Program-made: the position numbers and the translations under genes
Source: Pohlia nutans
Lineage: Eukaryota > Streptophyta > Bryopsida > Bryales > Mniaceae
DNA: 64,000 nucleotides
Reading direction: 5' to 3'
Assembly: GCA_022496805.1 (NCBI GenBank)
Contig: CM040104.1
Location: forward strand, 4,749,650-4,813,649
In this document: piece after piece, positions 14,640 through 26,359 of the stretch
Layout of the letters: each line of letters begins with the position of its first letter
How positions within the stretch are numbered: position 1 is the stretch's first letter
The notes under the pieces: generated by a model
Database searches by the model: none
Told to the model about the DNA's origin: nothing
What the model saw: the letters and a program-made list of their open reading frames with translations, nothing else

Positions 14640-15660
14640 TGATCTTTACTAAAAGAGTGCGACATGTGCCACACCTCCAAAAACTCCAATTGCAAAAACA
14701 CTCAAATTTATAAAAGATTCATTCTTTGTACAATCAATCAAAGAAATGCCACACCTTTCAATATAACATCAACAATAGGAGTAAAGCATGTGCATCACCC
14801 CCTCAATCCTACATAAGCAAAGAAACTTAAGTAGAACTAAATTCAAAATTATACAGAAAGAGTGTGGCATGTGCCTCACCCCCTAAATTCAAGAAAAGCA
14901 ACAATGCAAAAAATACATACAATCACATCGAGAATAAGAATTAAACACATTGAATGAGACATGTGCCTCATCCCCGAAATCCCATATGAAAAATAGCAAC
15001 TAAAAATGTTATAAATAAAAATTAAACACAAAGGGGTGAGGCATGTGCCTCACCCTTACAAAAAGATGAGAGCATAACCTCAAGGACATAAAAAAAAAAC
15101 TAAACATAAAGGGTGGGGCATGTGCCTCACCCTCAGAAAAATATGTGAACCTAAATTCAATGACATCAAAAACAAAAATCAAACACAAGAGGGTGAGGCA
15201 TGTGTCTCACCCTCACAAAAATATGAGAGCATAAACTCCATGACATAAAAAAAAAAAACTTAAACACAAAGGGGTGAGGCATGTGCCACACTCTTAGAAA
15301 AATATGAGATTATAATCTCATTGACATCAAAAACATGAACCAAACACAAAGGGTGAGGTTTGTGCCTCACCTCCAAAATGTCACATGAGCAAAATCAATC
15401 AAGTACAATCAAAATTGAAATCAAACACAGCGGGGTGAGGCATGTGCCTCACCTTCTAAATTCTACATGAGTGAAATGCATAAATACAATGAAAACGAGA
15501 ACCAAACACATGGAGTGAGATATGTGGCATACATTTGGTATGTTTGCATAATGAACATAAAATGAGATTGTGATTACGATGCAAGGAGTGAGGTATGTGG
15601 TGAGTGTAGAAATTTAAAATCAGATTGCAATTCAAGTAGTGAGGCATGTGCCTCACTCCA
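14640..15660. repeat. Palindrome array A (about 76-80-bp spacing)
   Basis: About a dozen copies of a palindromic core, best seen as GGGTGAGGCATGTGCCTCAC (near 15036 and 15434), separated by A-rich spacers such as AAAAATATGAGA and CATCAAAAAC. Each core is a near-perfect inverted repeat centred on CATGTG. Spacing between the central copies is near 76-80 bases and the outer copies are more worn. No protein is encoded. Confidence 0.8.
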
Positions 15661-16384
15661 AAACATGTTGACAGAAACTCCACACATCCTTCTCAAATTG
15701 AAAATAAAAAACATTGAATTTTAAAATTTAGAATTTGGTAATAAGTGAGATGAGAACTTAATTACAAAACTCATAATCTAGATTTTGAGATTGTGTCATC
15801 AAGTGATATATGTCCAGAACCCTAAATATTTAGGACTTTAAAGGAATGTGAGTTATAATACAAATAATTTAAGATATTGATGATTCAAAAATTCTGAAAG
15901 ATGCAAATTTCAGAGTTTCATAAATACAAGCAAATGTTACTGGAACTGAGATTTGAGATTGTGATGTGCACATAGCAACAATTTGGTGGTTGAATACTAA
16001 ATGAAGCTGGAAACCCTAAAAAGAATTTAGATCTAGATCTAGATGAAATTTGAAAGTCGGAAACTTACCCTTATTTAAGTACTAAAGTGATAAACATAAT
16101 AGATCTGAAGGAAACTAAGAATCAGAAGCGCTCCAAAGTAGATCTTAGTACGAGAAGTTGGCGCCCAAGTGAGATAAATCAACAAGATTCTTGGTAGTGT
16201 GCTGAAACTTGTTTATAGATGAGATGTTAACCGCATAGTAGAGTTGAAGTGATGCGACCTGTAGCAAGAAGGTAGAAGGTTTAGTACCACACAAACAAGG
16301 TTATCTAGATATGCAGAACAAGTAGATCAGAACGTGGGTTGTACCAAGGCGGAGGCATTAACGTTGCAAATCACCACTATACAA

Positions 16385-16560
16385 GATTCGGCACTTTGCA
16401 AGCGAAGCAAGACGGTGGAGAAGAGAAGCGCCGCACAAGCAAGGAGCGGCAGAAAGGAAAGGCAGCAGAGCGGCGGAGAAAAAAAGCGCTGCACAAGCAA
16501 GAAGCGGCAGAGAGGAAAGGTGGCGGAGAAGAGAGAAAGGTAGGAAGAAGCGAAAACACG
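16385..16560. repeat. Purine-rich imperfect duplication inside the TIR element
   Basis: The segment with GCGCCGCACAAGCAAGGAGC is followed about 66 bases later by GCGCTGCACAAGCAAGAAGC, each running into AGGAAAGG...GGCGGAGAA. The strand is almost wholly purine. Short open frames across it on both strands are Arg/Lys/Glu-rich or Leu/Phe/Ser-rich, as expected from such composition, and I do not call them genes. Confidence 0.5.
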
Positions 16561-16859
16561 ACCTAAACCCTAAGCGGCCGTTTAGGTTTTTCAAATTTTA
16601 ATTTATTTATCTTTTGTGAGATCTCCAAGTCTGTATAGCTCTAAGTTACACAGATTTAAGAATTTTGACTTGAATTGTTTTTGGGAGCGCCGGTGGCACT
16701 ATATTAATAGCACCCTTAAAATGGTTAGGCATGTGCAATATTAATTCCTCTACTTAGTTTCATTTACTTCAACTTATTACTCTGCAATTTAATTTTGCTT
16801 GTGACTAAACAAGGTGACGCAAATCTTACAACCTTAATAAATTTATTTGGTTTTATGAG

Positions 16860-18925
16860 GTTTAAAAGGGTGAGGCACATGCAACACCCTTTATGAGAGT
16901 AATCACCTTTGTTGAAGTTAATTTCACTTAAGTTTATGAGGGTTGAGATACATGCTACACCATCTATACATGTAATTGGTTAAGTTAGGATTTTAAAGGT
17001 TACGCATGTGCCACTTCCTTTATGAATTTAATTGCTAGGCTTGCGAGTAAGATACATGCTACACCCCATATAACACTAATTAACTTTGTTAGAATTTTAA
17101 GAGGTGAGGCACATGCCACACTCCACATAACAGTATTAACCTTGTTCAAATATGAAGGCATAAGGTAGGTGGGACACCCCGTAAGACAATAATTTGCCTT
17201 GATAGAAATTCAAGGGGTGAGACATGTGCCACTCCCCATGTAAAAATATTTTGCCTAGTTAGAATCTTAAGAGGTGAGGCACATGCCACACCCCTTAAGA
17301 CGATATTTTGCCTAGTTTGAATCTTAAGGGGTGAGGCACATGCCACACCCCTTATGACAATATTTTGCCTTATTTGAATCTTAAGAGGTGAGACATGTGC
17401 CACAATCCTTATAACAATATTTTGCCTAGTTTAAATCTTAAGGGGTGAGGCACATGCCACACCCCTCATGACGATATTTTGCCTAGTTTGAATCTTAAGG
17501 GGTGAGGCACATGCCACACCTCTCATGACGATATTTTGCCTAGTTTGAATCTTAAGGGGTGAGGCATATGCCATACCCCTTATACCGTAGTTTACTAGTA
17601 GGTTCGGCAGAAAATAATTCTAAATATAGATGCCTAAAATTTCGGAATATCATTAGCATTTTTTGCCAAATATAATATAAATTATAATTCAAAATTGCCG
17701 AAAAGTCAGAAATTGTTACCTTCCACTAGATTTTTACTTCGTTTGGAAGCATGTGTAAATTGTAGTGGAGAGAAGGTGTTGCTCTTGTAATCAAGTTCAT
17801 TTACATCCGTCCACAAAGAATATGGGTTAAGAAGTAATAAGACTCTAGCTTTTGAAATGTGTCCTACACAGATTTTTGGAGTCCAATTGAACATAGAAGA
17901 TGAAGTTTTATAGAAATTTGTCCAACTAACAAAAGTTGAGAAATCAAGCCTTCTTCCACCTCCAACAAGTTTTGTGTCAAAATAAGTCTTTATGCAAAAG
18001 ATATAGACAAAACAGAGCAGCCGTGTAAAAGTCAAAATCAAAATGCGTTCCTAATAGTTTTTCGGAGCTCATTTGTGCATAGAAGATCAACTTTTTTGGA
18101 ATTTTTTTGGTTTAAGAAAAGTTTAGAAATCAAGTAATCTTTCACCTCCAACAAATTTTATGTCATTTGAAGACTCTATGCAAAAGTTATGCGTGTTATA
18201 AAAATGAAGACTAACTAGGTGCTTCACCTCAAAGTTTACATATCCCATATGCCTTGTTGGATACAACTCCACTTCACTTGCGTAAAGCACAGAGTATTCT
18301 CCACTCTTATCTCACATCTTACTTGTCAACCAATGCAAGAGAGTTGTACATGACAATAAGCCGAGAGTACTAATATACTATTTTTAGGTACCGAACCTAC
18401 TTTTTGAACTTTAATTAAATATTAGGCAGCAAGTTGCCGAACCTGCTAGTAAACTACGGTAACAATATTTTGCCTAGTTTAAATTTTAAGGGGTAAGGCA
18501 CAAACTACACCCCTCATGACGATATTTTGCCTCGTTTGAATCTTAAGGGGTGAGGCATATGCCATACCCCTTATAACAATATTTTGCCTAGTTTAACTCT
18601 TAAGGGGTGAGGCATATGCCACACCCCTTATAGCCCTATTTTTCCTAGTTTAAATCTTAAGGGGTGAGGCACATGCCACACCCCTTATAGCCCTATTTTG
18701 CCTAGTTTAAATCTTAAGGGGTGAGGCATATGCCATACCCCTTATAATAATATTTTGCCTAGTTTAAATCTTAAGGGGTGAGGCACATGCCACACCCCTT
18801 ATAACAATATTTTGCCTAGTTTGAATCTTAAGGGGTGAGGCACATGCTACACCCCTTATGACAATATTTTGCCTTATTTTAAATTTAAGGGGTGAGGCAC
18901 ATGCCACACCCCTCATGACGATAGT
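16860..18925. repeat. Palindrome array B (57-58-bp period), split by a nested element
   Basis: The unit is AAGGGGTGAGGCACATGCCA followed by CACCCCTTAT, then a spacer like AATATTTTGCCTAGTTTGAA. Regular copies stand near 17270, 17328, 17385, 17441, 17500 and 17556. After the insertion they stand near 18489, 18546, 18604, 18661, 18719, 18776, 18833 and 18890. Looser copies run from 16866. The palindrome core is the same as in array A, with CACATG at its centre. Confidence 0.85.
17585..18459. mobile_element. Nested TA-flanked TIR element, 875 bp
   Basis: It lies inside array B. Its left end, CCGTAGTTTACTAGTAGGTT, is repeated inverted at the right end, AACCTGCTAGTAAACTACGG (18440-18459). Flanking TA is at 17583-17584 and 18460-18461. 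Removing the element and one TA restores an intact array unit (CTTATAACAATATTTTGCC), so the insertion site is exact. The TA duplication points to the Tc1/mariner group. The interior has a roughly 200-bp imperfect tandem duplication (AGAAATCAAG...CACCTCCAACAA occurs twice) and no recognisable transposase. Confidence 0.8.
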
Positions 18926-20090
18926 TAATTTTGTTCGCATTTAAGAAATTAAGGCATAAAGTTACATCATCTATTTTGATTATTGTTGAATTACATAAAA
19001 CTTTTTTTTAACATGTTCTTACAATCATCTTGTTGTTTTTGTATGACCAGGCATTGTTTTATTTTAAAACAAATCATATGGATTGAAACTTAGGCATTCC
19101 TTTTTTTCTGGCAAAAGTGCTCTCTCTAAGTCAACAAGCTTGTGAGAACGGTATTACAAACGTTCTATGGTATCAACCAAGAATGCCAAGAGGATTACAA
19201 GATGAGAAGGGACGTTTCACAATCGGTACACGGATTATATACACCGTGCTTGGGAACCCTCTCGAGAACCACATGGTTGTGTTCCAATTGATTCTATTTT
19301 TACTGCTTGGGAGAATACCGTTGGGACCCAAAATTTGATTACTGTTTTGGGTGTTAGACCCAAGAGAGAGTTAAAAATTCCAAATGGTGAAAAGTTTCAT
19401 TTTGAATATCACCTTAACCTTTTAGAATAGATTTGCCATATTAGCTCTATATTGTACTTTATACTTGACAATTTATACAATACGATATTGATATATAATT
19501 TTGTCAAGGTTTCATGTGAATGAGATTTTTTATGACTGAAAATTTCTTGCTATTAAGTGTGTATTTAAATATCTAAACTTTGTCATATGCAATGATGTTT
19601 TCTCAATATTAGACGTGCATGTACATACCTCAATCTTTTATCTTGTAAGTAAAATATATATTTAAATTTATAACCATATTTGAATTATTAATATAAGAAA
19701 TAATTTAAAATTGTAAGAAATTTCTAGCAAGGTTTCTCATATTATTGTTAACTCAACTTTTTTTTATAAAAATCACAAAATTGTAATTTGATCAATAACC
19801 AAGCATAATGAACCTAAAATGTACCCATGTCTATATTCTTTATTTTTCTTACTCGGATAATTATAAAATGATCATATTTTCAATGAAATTTATAAATTTC
19901 CAAAAAATTGTTCATGTGCACTTTTACATATTGAAGTGCACTTTTAACGAAACCCTTGTTATTTTGAAGTTAAGTACAAAACTTCAAATTTCCAAATGCA
20001 AATTTATGTAATTGCGTTTTTCATCGAATGAAAGAATGAGACTCTTCTAAAGGGTGGATTATATCAAAGCTCATAAATTTGTAGTACTAC

Positions 20091-21006
20091 AATCTTACCG
20101 GACCATGACACGGCCGCCACGGAGGACAAGGAGATAGAAGACGGTGGAACTGGCAGTGCTTTGCTTAGATTACGGACCAGGTTTAAGTATAAGAGTAGTG
20201 TACGATAGTGACGAGGGACTCTTGGTTTTTGAGACTTATGAGCATTTAGTTATGCTCTGGTTTTGCTGTACTGGGAAGTCATTCCTTGCTTATTCCATGT
20301 TAAACCTGGATTCCATGGTTGTGAGTTTATGTAATACATGGGTTCATTTCCTCTGTTTAACATAGTTCTGTGGACTTAGTCTCTATACTGTATAAGTGGT
20401 TTATTACATCTTTGGAATAAACACACCTTGACATTCTCTATCTCTACTGTTCTGTCTTTGCTATTCATTACACCTCAATGCTATCTGACTTGGAAGGCTG
20501 GGAAACATGTTCTCCTTGGCTTGACTAACACTAATACCAGTACTTAGATAAAATGGCTATACTCTAACTATTCCTCCTACCAAACCGTCCTTGCTCTGTG
20601 CTCTGTCTTCAGGTTTATTCGCTCTTATGTTCAGTCCTTCTGTCTTCGAAACACTCATCATCCAAGGACACCAAGGATGTCTAAGGACTGACCCTTACTT
20701 AGTTAATTACTCACGGACCTTCTCATCTATCTCTTAGCTTTCTCTGACTTTGTCTAACTCGCTAGGAGTCCAAGTACCCCAAGGAAGTCCAAGACCGTAT
20801 ACCAACGGAGATCCAACGTATAAGTTGCACATATTAGTGTATACTCTCCTGGGGAACCAAGGTACGTCTTGGATCTTGGGTCACTAACCACAGACTAACT
20901 CAACCTGACTCATTAACTGTTACTCCCTTTTTCCCTCGTCTTCCTTGATTAGGCAGCTTTGCTGGCCTAAGACTGGTCTCAGTCATCTCCATACAATTAC
21001 CCAGAC
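20091..21006. mobile_element. About 915-bp insertion into the second R1 copy, unclassified retroelement-like
   Basis: R1 sequence reading GTAGTACTACA at 20081-20090 resumes as TACAAAAACAAGATTGAAG at about 21007. The inserted block is flanked by TACA on both sides. Near its start a frame reads GTGSALLRLRTRFKYKSSVR then stop, which could be the tail of a polyprotein; the rest looks like untranslated or LTR-like sequence. No TG...CA termini are visible, so I leave the class open. Confidence 0.4.
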
Positions 21007-21129
21007 TAACATACAAAAACAAGATTGAAGTCAAGCAGGGATAGACATCCTAATGCTAGTAAAAATTTCAAAAAATTACTAATTAAAATTTACTATTTAC
21101 TATTTAGTAGACAGTAAAAACTATGGATG

Positions 21130-22015
21130 AAGTTCGTTTAGGCCATCCACCTGAACCGTCCTTTGGCGATGGCTAGTCCGTCCACTTGATGGCCTATCCG
21201 TCCCTTGGCGACGGCTAGTCCGTCTACTAAACGGCCTTGGCCTATTTGTCCCTTGGCGACGGCCAGACCGTTTACTAGACGGCTTCTTTGTCCTTCGTCG
21301 ACGGCGAGTCCGTCCTCTAGAACCGTCCTTTGACCACGGGTAGTCCGTTCACTTGACAGCCTATTCACCCGTTGACAGCGGCCTTGTCCGTCTACCAAAC
21401 CGCTTTGTCCGTCTACGTCTATACGTCCCTTGGCGACAACCACTAGACAGCCTATCCGTCCCTTGGCGACAGCCAGGCCGTTCACTAGACGGCTTCTTTG
21501 TCCTTTGACGACGGCTAAGTCCGTTTAGCAACGGACACACCTATCTGCCCGTTGACAACGGCCTTGTTCTAAACGGCATGTACATCCTTTAGCGACGACC
21601 AATCCGTTCACCAGACGACTTCTTTGTCCCTTGACGACGGCCAATCCGTTCACTAAACAATGTGTGAGTGTGTCCGTCCCTTAGCAACGGTTAGTCCGTC
21701 CATTAGACGGCCTTTTTGTTCTTTGACAACGGGCACTCCGTCCGTCTACTAAACGCCCTCTTTGTTCCTTTACGATGTTCAGTTCGTCACTTGACGGCCT
21801 CTCTGTCCCTTGGCGACGGTTAGTCCGTCCAGTCGTCTATTCGACGGCTAATTTGTCCTTTGACAATAGACAATCCGTTTAAGCAACCAATCCGTCCCTT
21901 GACGATGGCTAGTCCGTTCACTTGACGACTAGTTTGACCTCTGGCAATGGCTCGGCTGTCTATTCAATGGTTTGACCGTCCTTTCAACGGCTTATTCATT
22001 CATTTGACGTTTTGT
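21130..22015. repeat. GTCCGTCC/CGACGG tandem repeat, main array
   Basis: Variants of CGTCCCTTGGCGACGGCTAG and TCCGTCCACTTGACGGCC alternate throughout, with clauses of about 20-25 bases. The minus strand stays open across much of it because the unit translates as DGLAVAKGRIG repeats, which explains the 115-residue frame at 21138-21485. I treat that frame as a by-product of the repeat. Related clusters lie at 26370-26690 and 28840-29370, and I read them in the same orientation. Confidence 0.8.
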
Positions 22016-23490
22016 TCATTGAACAGCTAGAAAAAGAAATGTTTTGGTATATATATAGGATTCTTTGGTTCCCATATATTTTTCCCTCCAACAAAATGGA
22101 GAATATTGGGGAAACAAGGATCTATTTAATGACAACATCATGAATTTTGGACCCCACTGCTTTTTAACGATTTCCATGCGCTTATCGTCACATTGATTCC
22201 ACACGTCATACATGGATTTAGAAGTGTCATTATGATACGAAAGTGACATGCAATACTAAAATGTGAATGAATTGTCTTTACGATGTTTAAGAAAAAAATG
22301 TTGTTTCCGCACGAAAGTTGTGCTTAACAGAATTTGTGCGTTAATTGTGTATCTACATTAGATGGCTAATAAGACACGGATAGCATGCAATTGCCTAGAA
22401 TGCAGATTTGGTATCGTATATGTACCATATCAAGGCCTTTTATTGTATTTGTGCGATTTCAACATCTTTTATAATGCAAATTATTGTCGTACGACATCCG
22501 TGTGGATGTGTATGAAATCCATTGCCATTCAGTGGCATCAATCAAAACAAAATCAGCTGAGAATTATTTCAAGTTTTTAATTCAAGAATGGGTGACTTAA
22601 ATTTCTCCACGTCACTCGCGTTCAAGGGTGTTTTTGCACTAGGGTGTCATACTTCTCAACAAAAAAAAGTTTCTAATGTTTTAAAACAATTGCTTTAATG
22701 ACTAAATATAATAAATAGAAAAATACCAAAAATATTTTAGTATTTTCTTTTGGAATCTTTAAAAAAATTAGAATCTTTTGGTATCTTTTCAAAATAGATT
22801 ATATTATTTTGGAATCTTTTGGAATATTCCTAGAATCTTCTTTGAAATATCTTTACGGTCTAATTTCCCAAAAATATTTTTAGATCTTCATTTATAGAAT
22901 GTAGAAGCAATTAACATTAAAAACTCAATAATATTACATTTTATATTTTTAGAATTCAAAATTTGATATTATTGGTTATAATTGTACATTTCATCATAGG
23001 AGAAAAAAAAAGATATATAGAAAAGAACAACATTACTTTTCCAAAATAGTAAAATTTGTAATACAAGACAATGTAGAGGTGTAGTTTTTTTAAAAGTTCC
23101 CCGAGGTGAAGTTTAACTTGGATTGGCATGATTCAAATTGGGTTCGAAAGCATACTTGATTTCCTATTAGAAAATAATTATAATTTAATCAAGTTTTCAA
23201 TTTTTTAGTCTCGGGCAGCTCATAAAAGGGGGCATCGACCAAAACATGATCTCTCGAGGCATTACAGGTTAAATTGAGTTTAAAATTAAACTTTCTTTGA
23301 ACTGAATTTGAGCAACTTTTCAAAATATAAAATTACAAAAGCTTTTGATTGCTTTCTACAACGTTCTCACCATTGAATTTTTTTCTTTCAATCCCAAAGT
23401 TATGCACTTTCCAATTTAGTTTTTTACTTTCATTCTATATACCTCTCTTTCATTACTTCATTTCAAGGTGAATATCCAAGTATTTAATTT
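22016..23490. other. AT-rich intergenic DNA, nothing recognised
   Basis: There are short open frames only. A TTTTGGAATCTTT-like motif recurs at 22745-22850. No gene, RNA or element boundary is visible. Confidence 0.4.
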
Positions 23491-23639
23491 TATTTATTTA
23501 TTTATTAGACCCACAACTCGTTCTCTAACATACAATAAAAAAAAATCAATTGAAACAGAAAGGCATATATGTTGAAATGTCATAAAGTGGTAAAAAAGTT
23601 GCAAAAACATACAAAAACTTACAATGAAAAAAATGATTT

Positions 23640-24235
23640 TTGTTTGAATCAAACATAATATGAAAAGAAATTGGAAAAAATGTTTCTCTAACATAAAATT
23701 AGAAAAACTTGGAAAAGAAATGTTTTAAACATCGCTAAAAATATGCAAATTGAAAAACAAAATAGCTCTCAGCCATCATGATTTCATAAAAAAAAAAAAT
23801 TCAAATTTTTTTGAAGATGTTTTTTAGATATAGAAAAAAACCTGCATGATCTAGTGCAAAAAAAAATTGGAAAAAAAGTTTTTTTTACATCGCTAAAGGC
23901 ATTCAAATTCCGCTGAAAAAAAACAGCCACTGCCTTCAAGATTTTGGCAAAAAAAAAAAATCAAAAAAATTTGAAATTTTTTCTAGATATGGAAAAAAGC
24001 CTGCATGATTTAGTGTAAAAAAGATTTGGAAAAAAAGTTTTTTTTTACATTGCTAAAAACATCCAAAGTCCGCTGAAAAAAATAGCTCACAACAATCATG
24101 ATTTTGGCAAAAAAACAAAAATTCATAATATTTTGAATTTTTCCTAAATATAGAAAAAGCCTGCATGATCTACTGCAAAAAAAATTGAAAAAAGAAATAA
24201 ATATACATGGCAAAAAAGTCGCCAATGGTTACATT
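23640..24235. repeat. Tandem repeat of about 160 bp, roughly four worn units
   Basis: GCCTGCATGATCTAGTGC-type sequence recurs at about 23840, 24000 and 24160, each followed by AAAAAATTGGAAAAAAAG and ACATCGCTAAA...CCGCTGAAAAAA. The first unit, about 23650-23790, is more diverged. Poly-A and poly-T tracts dominate. Confidence 0.7.
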
Positions 24236-24284
24236 CATTTATAATAATCAAAAAAATTCATTGACTTGTAGCAAGACTTCTATC

Positions 24285-24440
24285 TAGTATGGTGGTTCAG
24301 AGCGCGGTTTGGAAATAGGAGGTTTCGTGTTTGATTCTGGTCACCAGCGATAGAGCCCGGGTAAACCGTGGTGGCCCCACCGTGGTTTGGGCACTCCTAG
24401 TAGTTGTACCGGGCAGCCCGAATTAATGTTCGGGCAGGGC
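24285..24440 (+). repeat. tRNA-related SINE-like sequence
   Basis: TGGTTCAGAGCGCGG (24293-24307) resembles an RNA polymerase III A box, and GGTTTCGTGTTTGATTCTGG (24321-24340) resembles a B box. The stretch is GC-rich in AT-rich surroundings and continues into AACCGTGGTGGCCCC. It does not fold into an obvious complete tRNA, so a SINE head or tRNA relic is more likely than a functional tRNA gene. Confidence 0.35.
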
Positions 24441-24628
24441 CGCATAAAATTGGGGCAGATTTCATTTACTTCATCATGGAAATTTTTATTTTTATTTTTT
24501 TAAATAAAATTATTTTGACCAAATCTAGATATGGAAAGAAAAAAATTCTAGGTATTGAAAAAATGATGTCGCACAAGAAATCAAATTTTTGCTTACACTA
24601 TAGAGATAAATCTATGTTTGTATACACG

Positions 24629-24664
<36 letters not shown>
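24629..24664. repeat. (CA)n microsatellite
   Basis: About 17 uninterrupted CA units followed by GATATATATATAT. Confidence 0.95.
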
Positions 24665-24666
<2 letters not shown>

Positions 24667-24839
24667 TATATATATATGTTCAAAAATATCCATTTCCAAT
24701 CAAATGCATTATTTATTGAGCAATTTCACTTAAAATTTGATGAAAATTACCTTTATAAATGCTCACAATGGGAGATTTAAGAAACAATTTTTTTTAGTGA
24801 AAAAAATGTATCCAACAATTCTTTTGGAAATGAATCTTT

Positions 24840-25250
24840 TTGAACCAAACTATACATATTTATGCGATTAATATATGAATATAAATATGTATTTATATAT
24901 ATATATATGGAATATATATATATATATATATATATATGGATAAAGATATAAGTACATATCCATATAGATATACATCAATATTTAGATACGTGTAGGTAAG
25001 TAAGTAAGTATGTATATATATTGTATACGCACATGTGTGTATGTATATATGTATATATACATATATATTATGCATAATATGTACATGTATATATACATTA
25101 TATTTGAATATATATGTTTATAGATGTACATTTTAAACATAGTTGTATCTATATATAGATATGTACATATATCTATATTCATATATAAATAGATATGAAT
25201 GTATCTATCTATATATAATATATCCATACATACGTATCTATGTGTATATG

Positions 25251-25313
<63 letters not shown>

Positions 25314-25602
25314 GGATATATATGTGTACATAGATTTATATACATACATATAATGCATACAAATATAAATCTTTCTATATATATACATATATATATATCA
25401 ATATATACATGCTCATATATATATATATATATATATAAAAGTATACAATCATATGTACATATACATATATAAAGAGATAAAATATGAATGTATATCTATA
25501 TATATGTTTATATGCATACACTTTTAAATTTATTTGTGTTTATATATATGTGTAAACATGTATATCATAATTTATTTGTGTCTATATAGATATATAAATA
25601 TG

Positions 25603-25644
<42 letters not shown>

Positions 25645-26095
25645 GATCCATATTCATCGATATATATATATATACATGGATATATAATATATCCTATTGT
25701 ATCTATGTATATTATTGTGGATATATCCAAATTGATATCCATATATATGTGTGTGTATATATGTATTTATATGAATATGTATATGAATATAGTTTTACGT
25801 ATATGTATATATATAAATTAAAATATATCAAATATACATATCCACATAATTATATATATATTTTTATATTTATATTTATATTTATAGAGGAGTGTATACT
25901 CATAGAAATACATAAATATATTTTTACATATATACCCATAGATTTATCCATGTATAGCTATATATATTCATGTATATTGGTATACATGTATATGAATATA
26001 TATATTTAGATGTGTATATGTGTTTATATGTACATATCTATGTATACATATAGATATGTATATGTGTATATATAATTCATATATACATATCGACA
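24840..26095. repeat. Long TA/TATG/TACA low-complexity tract
   Basis: About 1.25 kb of interspersed ATATAT, TATGTATA and TACATA with pure (TA)n runs near 24900-24940, 25250-25310, 25410-25436 and 25610-25640. Open frames on both strands (Tyr/Ile/Met/His-rich) arise only from this composition. Confidence 0.95.
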
Positions 26096-26359
26096 ACCAT
26101 GGTAGAGTGAGTTGTGTAAAGATTAATGGAACTAGTTCTAAGCGTATTCTTAAAAATGTAGTTTGCTAAAGATTTTAACATAGCAAATGTATATTGGTAT
26201 TTTCTTTTTTACTTTCTGTAACTTATTTATTTGCTATAAGAATAATTGTATTTCATGTTGATTTACCCTAAATCGTTCAATTATTATTCATTTGACGACC
26301 CAAAATGTGATAAAATCGAAACATAGGAAATAAAACGAGTAGAAGCATAGTTAATTAAT

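Larger units (their letters stand above)
13491..19960. mobile_element. 6.47-kb terminal-inverted-repeat element filled with tandem palindromic repeats
   Basis: AACAAGGGTTTCGTTAAAAG at 13491 reappears inverted at the right end, CTTTTAACGAAACCCTTGTT (19941-19960). Weaker inverted similarity continues inside (TATTGAAATGTGCAC against GTGCAC...ATATTGAA). It interrupts repeat R1 and is flanked by ATTT on both sides (13487-13490 and 19961-19964), a probable target duplication; TTAA on the left against TTAT on the right is an alternative reading. Inside are palindrome arrays A and B, a purine-rich block, and a nested TA-flanked element. No transposase is recognised. An open frame at 19117-19338 contains ITNVLWYQPRMPRG, which I cannot assign. 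A non-autonomous DNA transposon is the simplest reading. Confidence 0.6.

Noticed and set aside
16334..16594. Arg/Lys/Glu-rich and Leu/Ser-rich open frames on both strands
   Set aside because: They come from a duplicated purine-rich block inside the TIR element and have no start context or family motif.
14640..18925. CRISPR-like regular array
   Set aside because: Units are long tandem repeats with near-identical spacers in a plant nuclear setting; spacers are not unique.
21138..21485. 115-residue minus-strand repeat protein
   Set aside because: The frame is explained by the tandem DNA unit; no start context or non-repeat domain supports a gene. It is kept only as a finding to test.
24893..26009. 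Several Tyr/Ile-rich open frames on both strands
   Set aside because: They arise from the TA-rich microsatellite tract.
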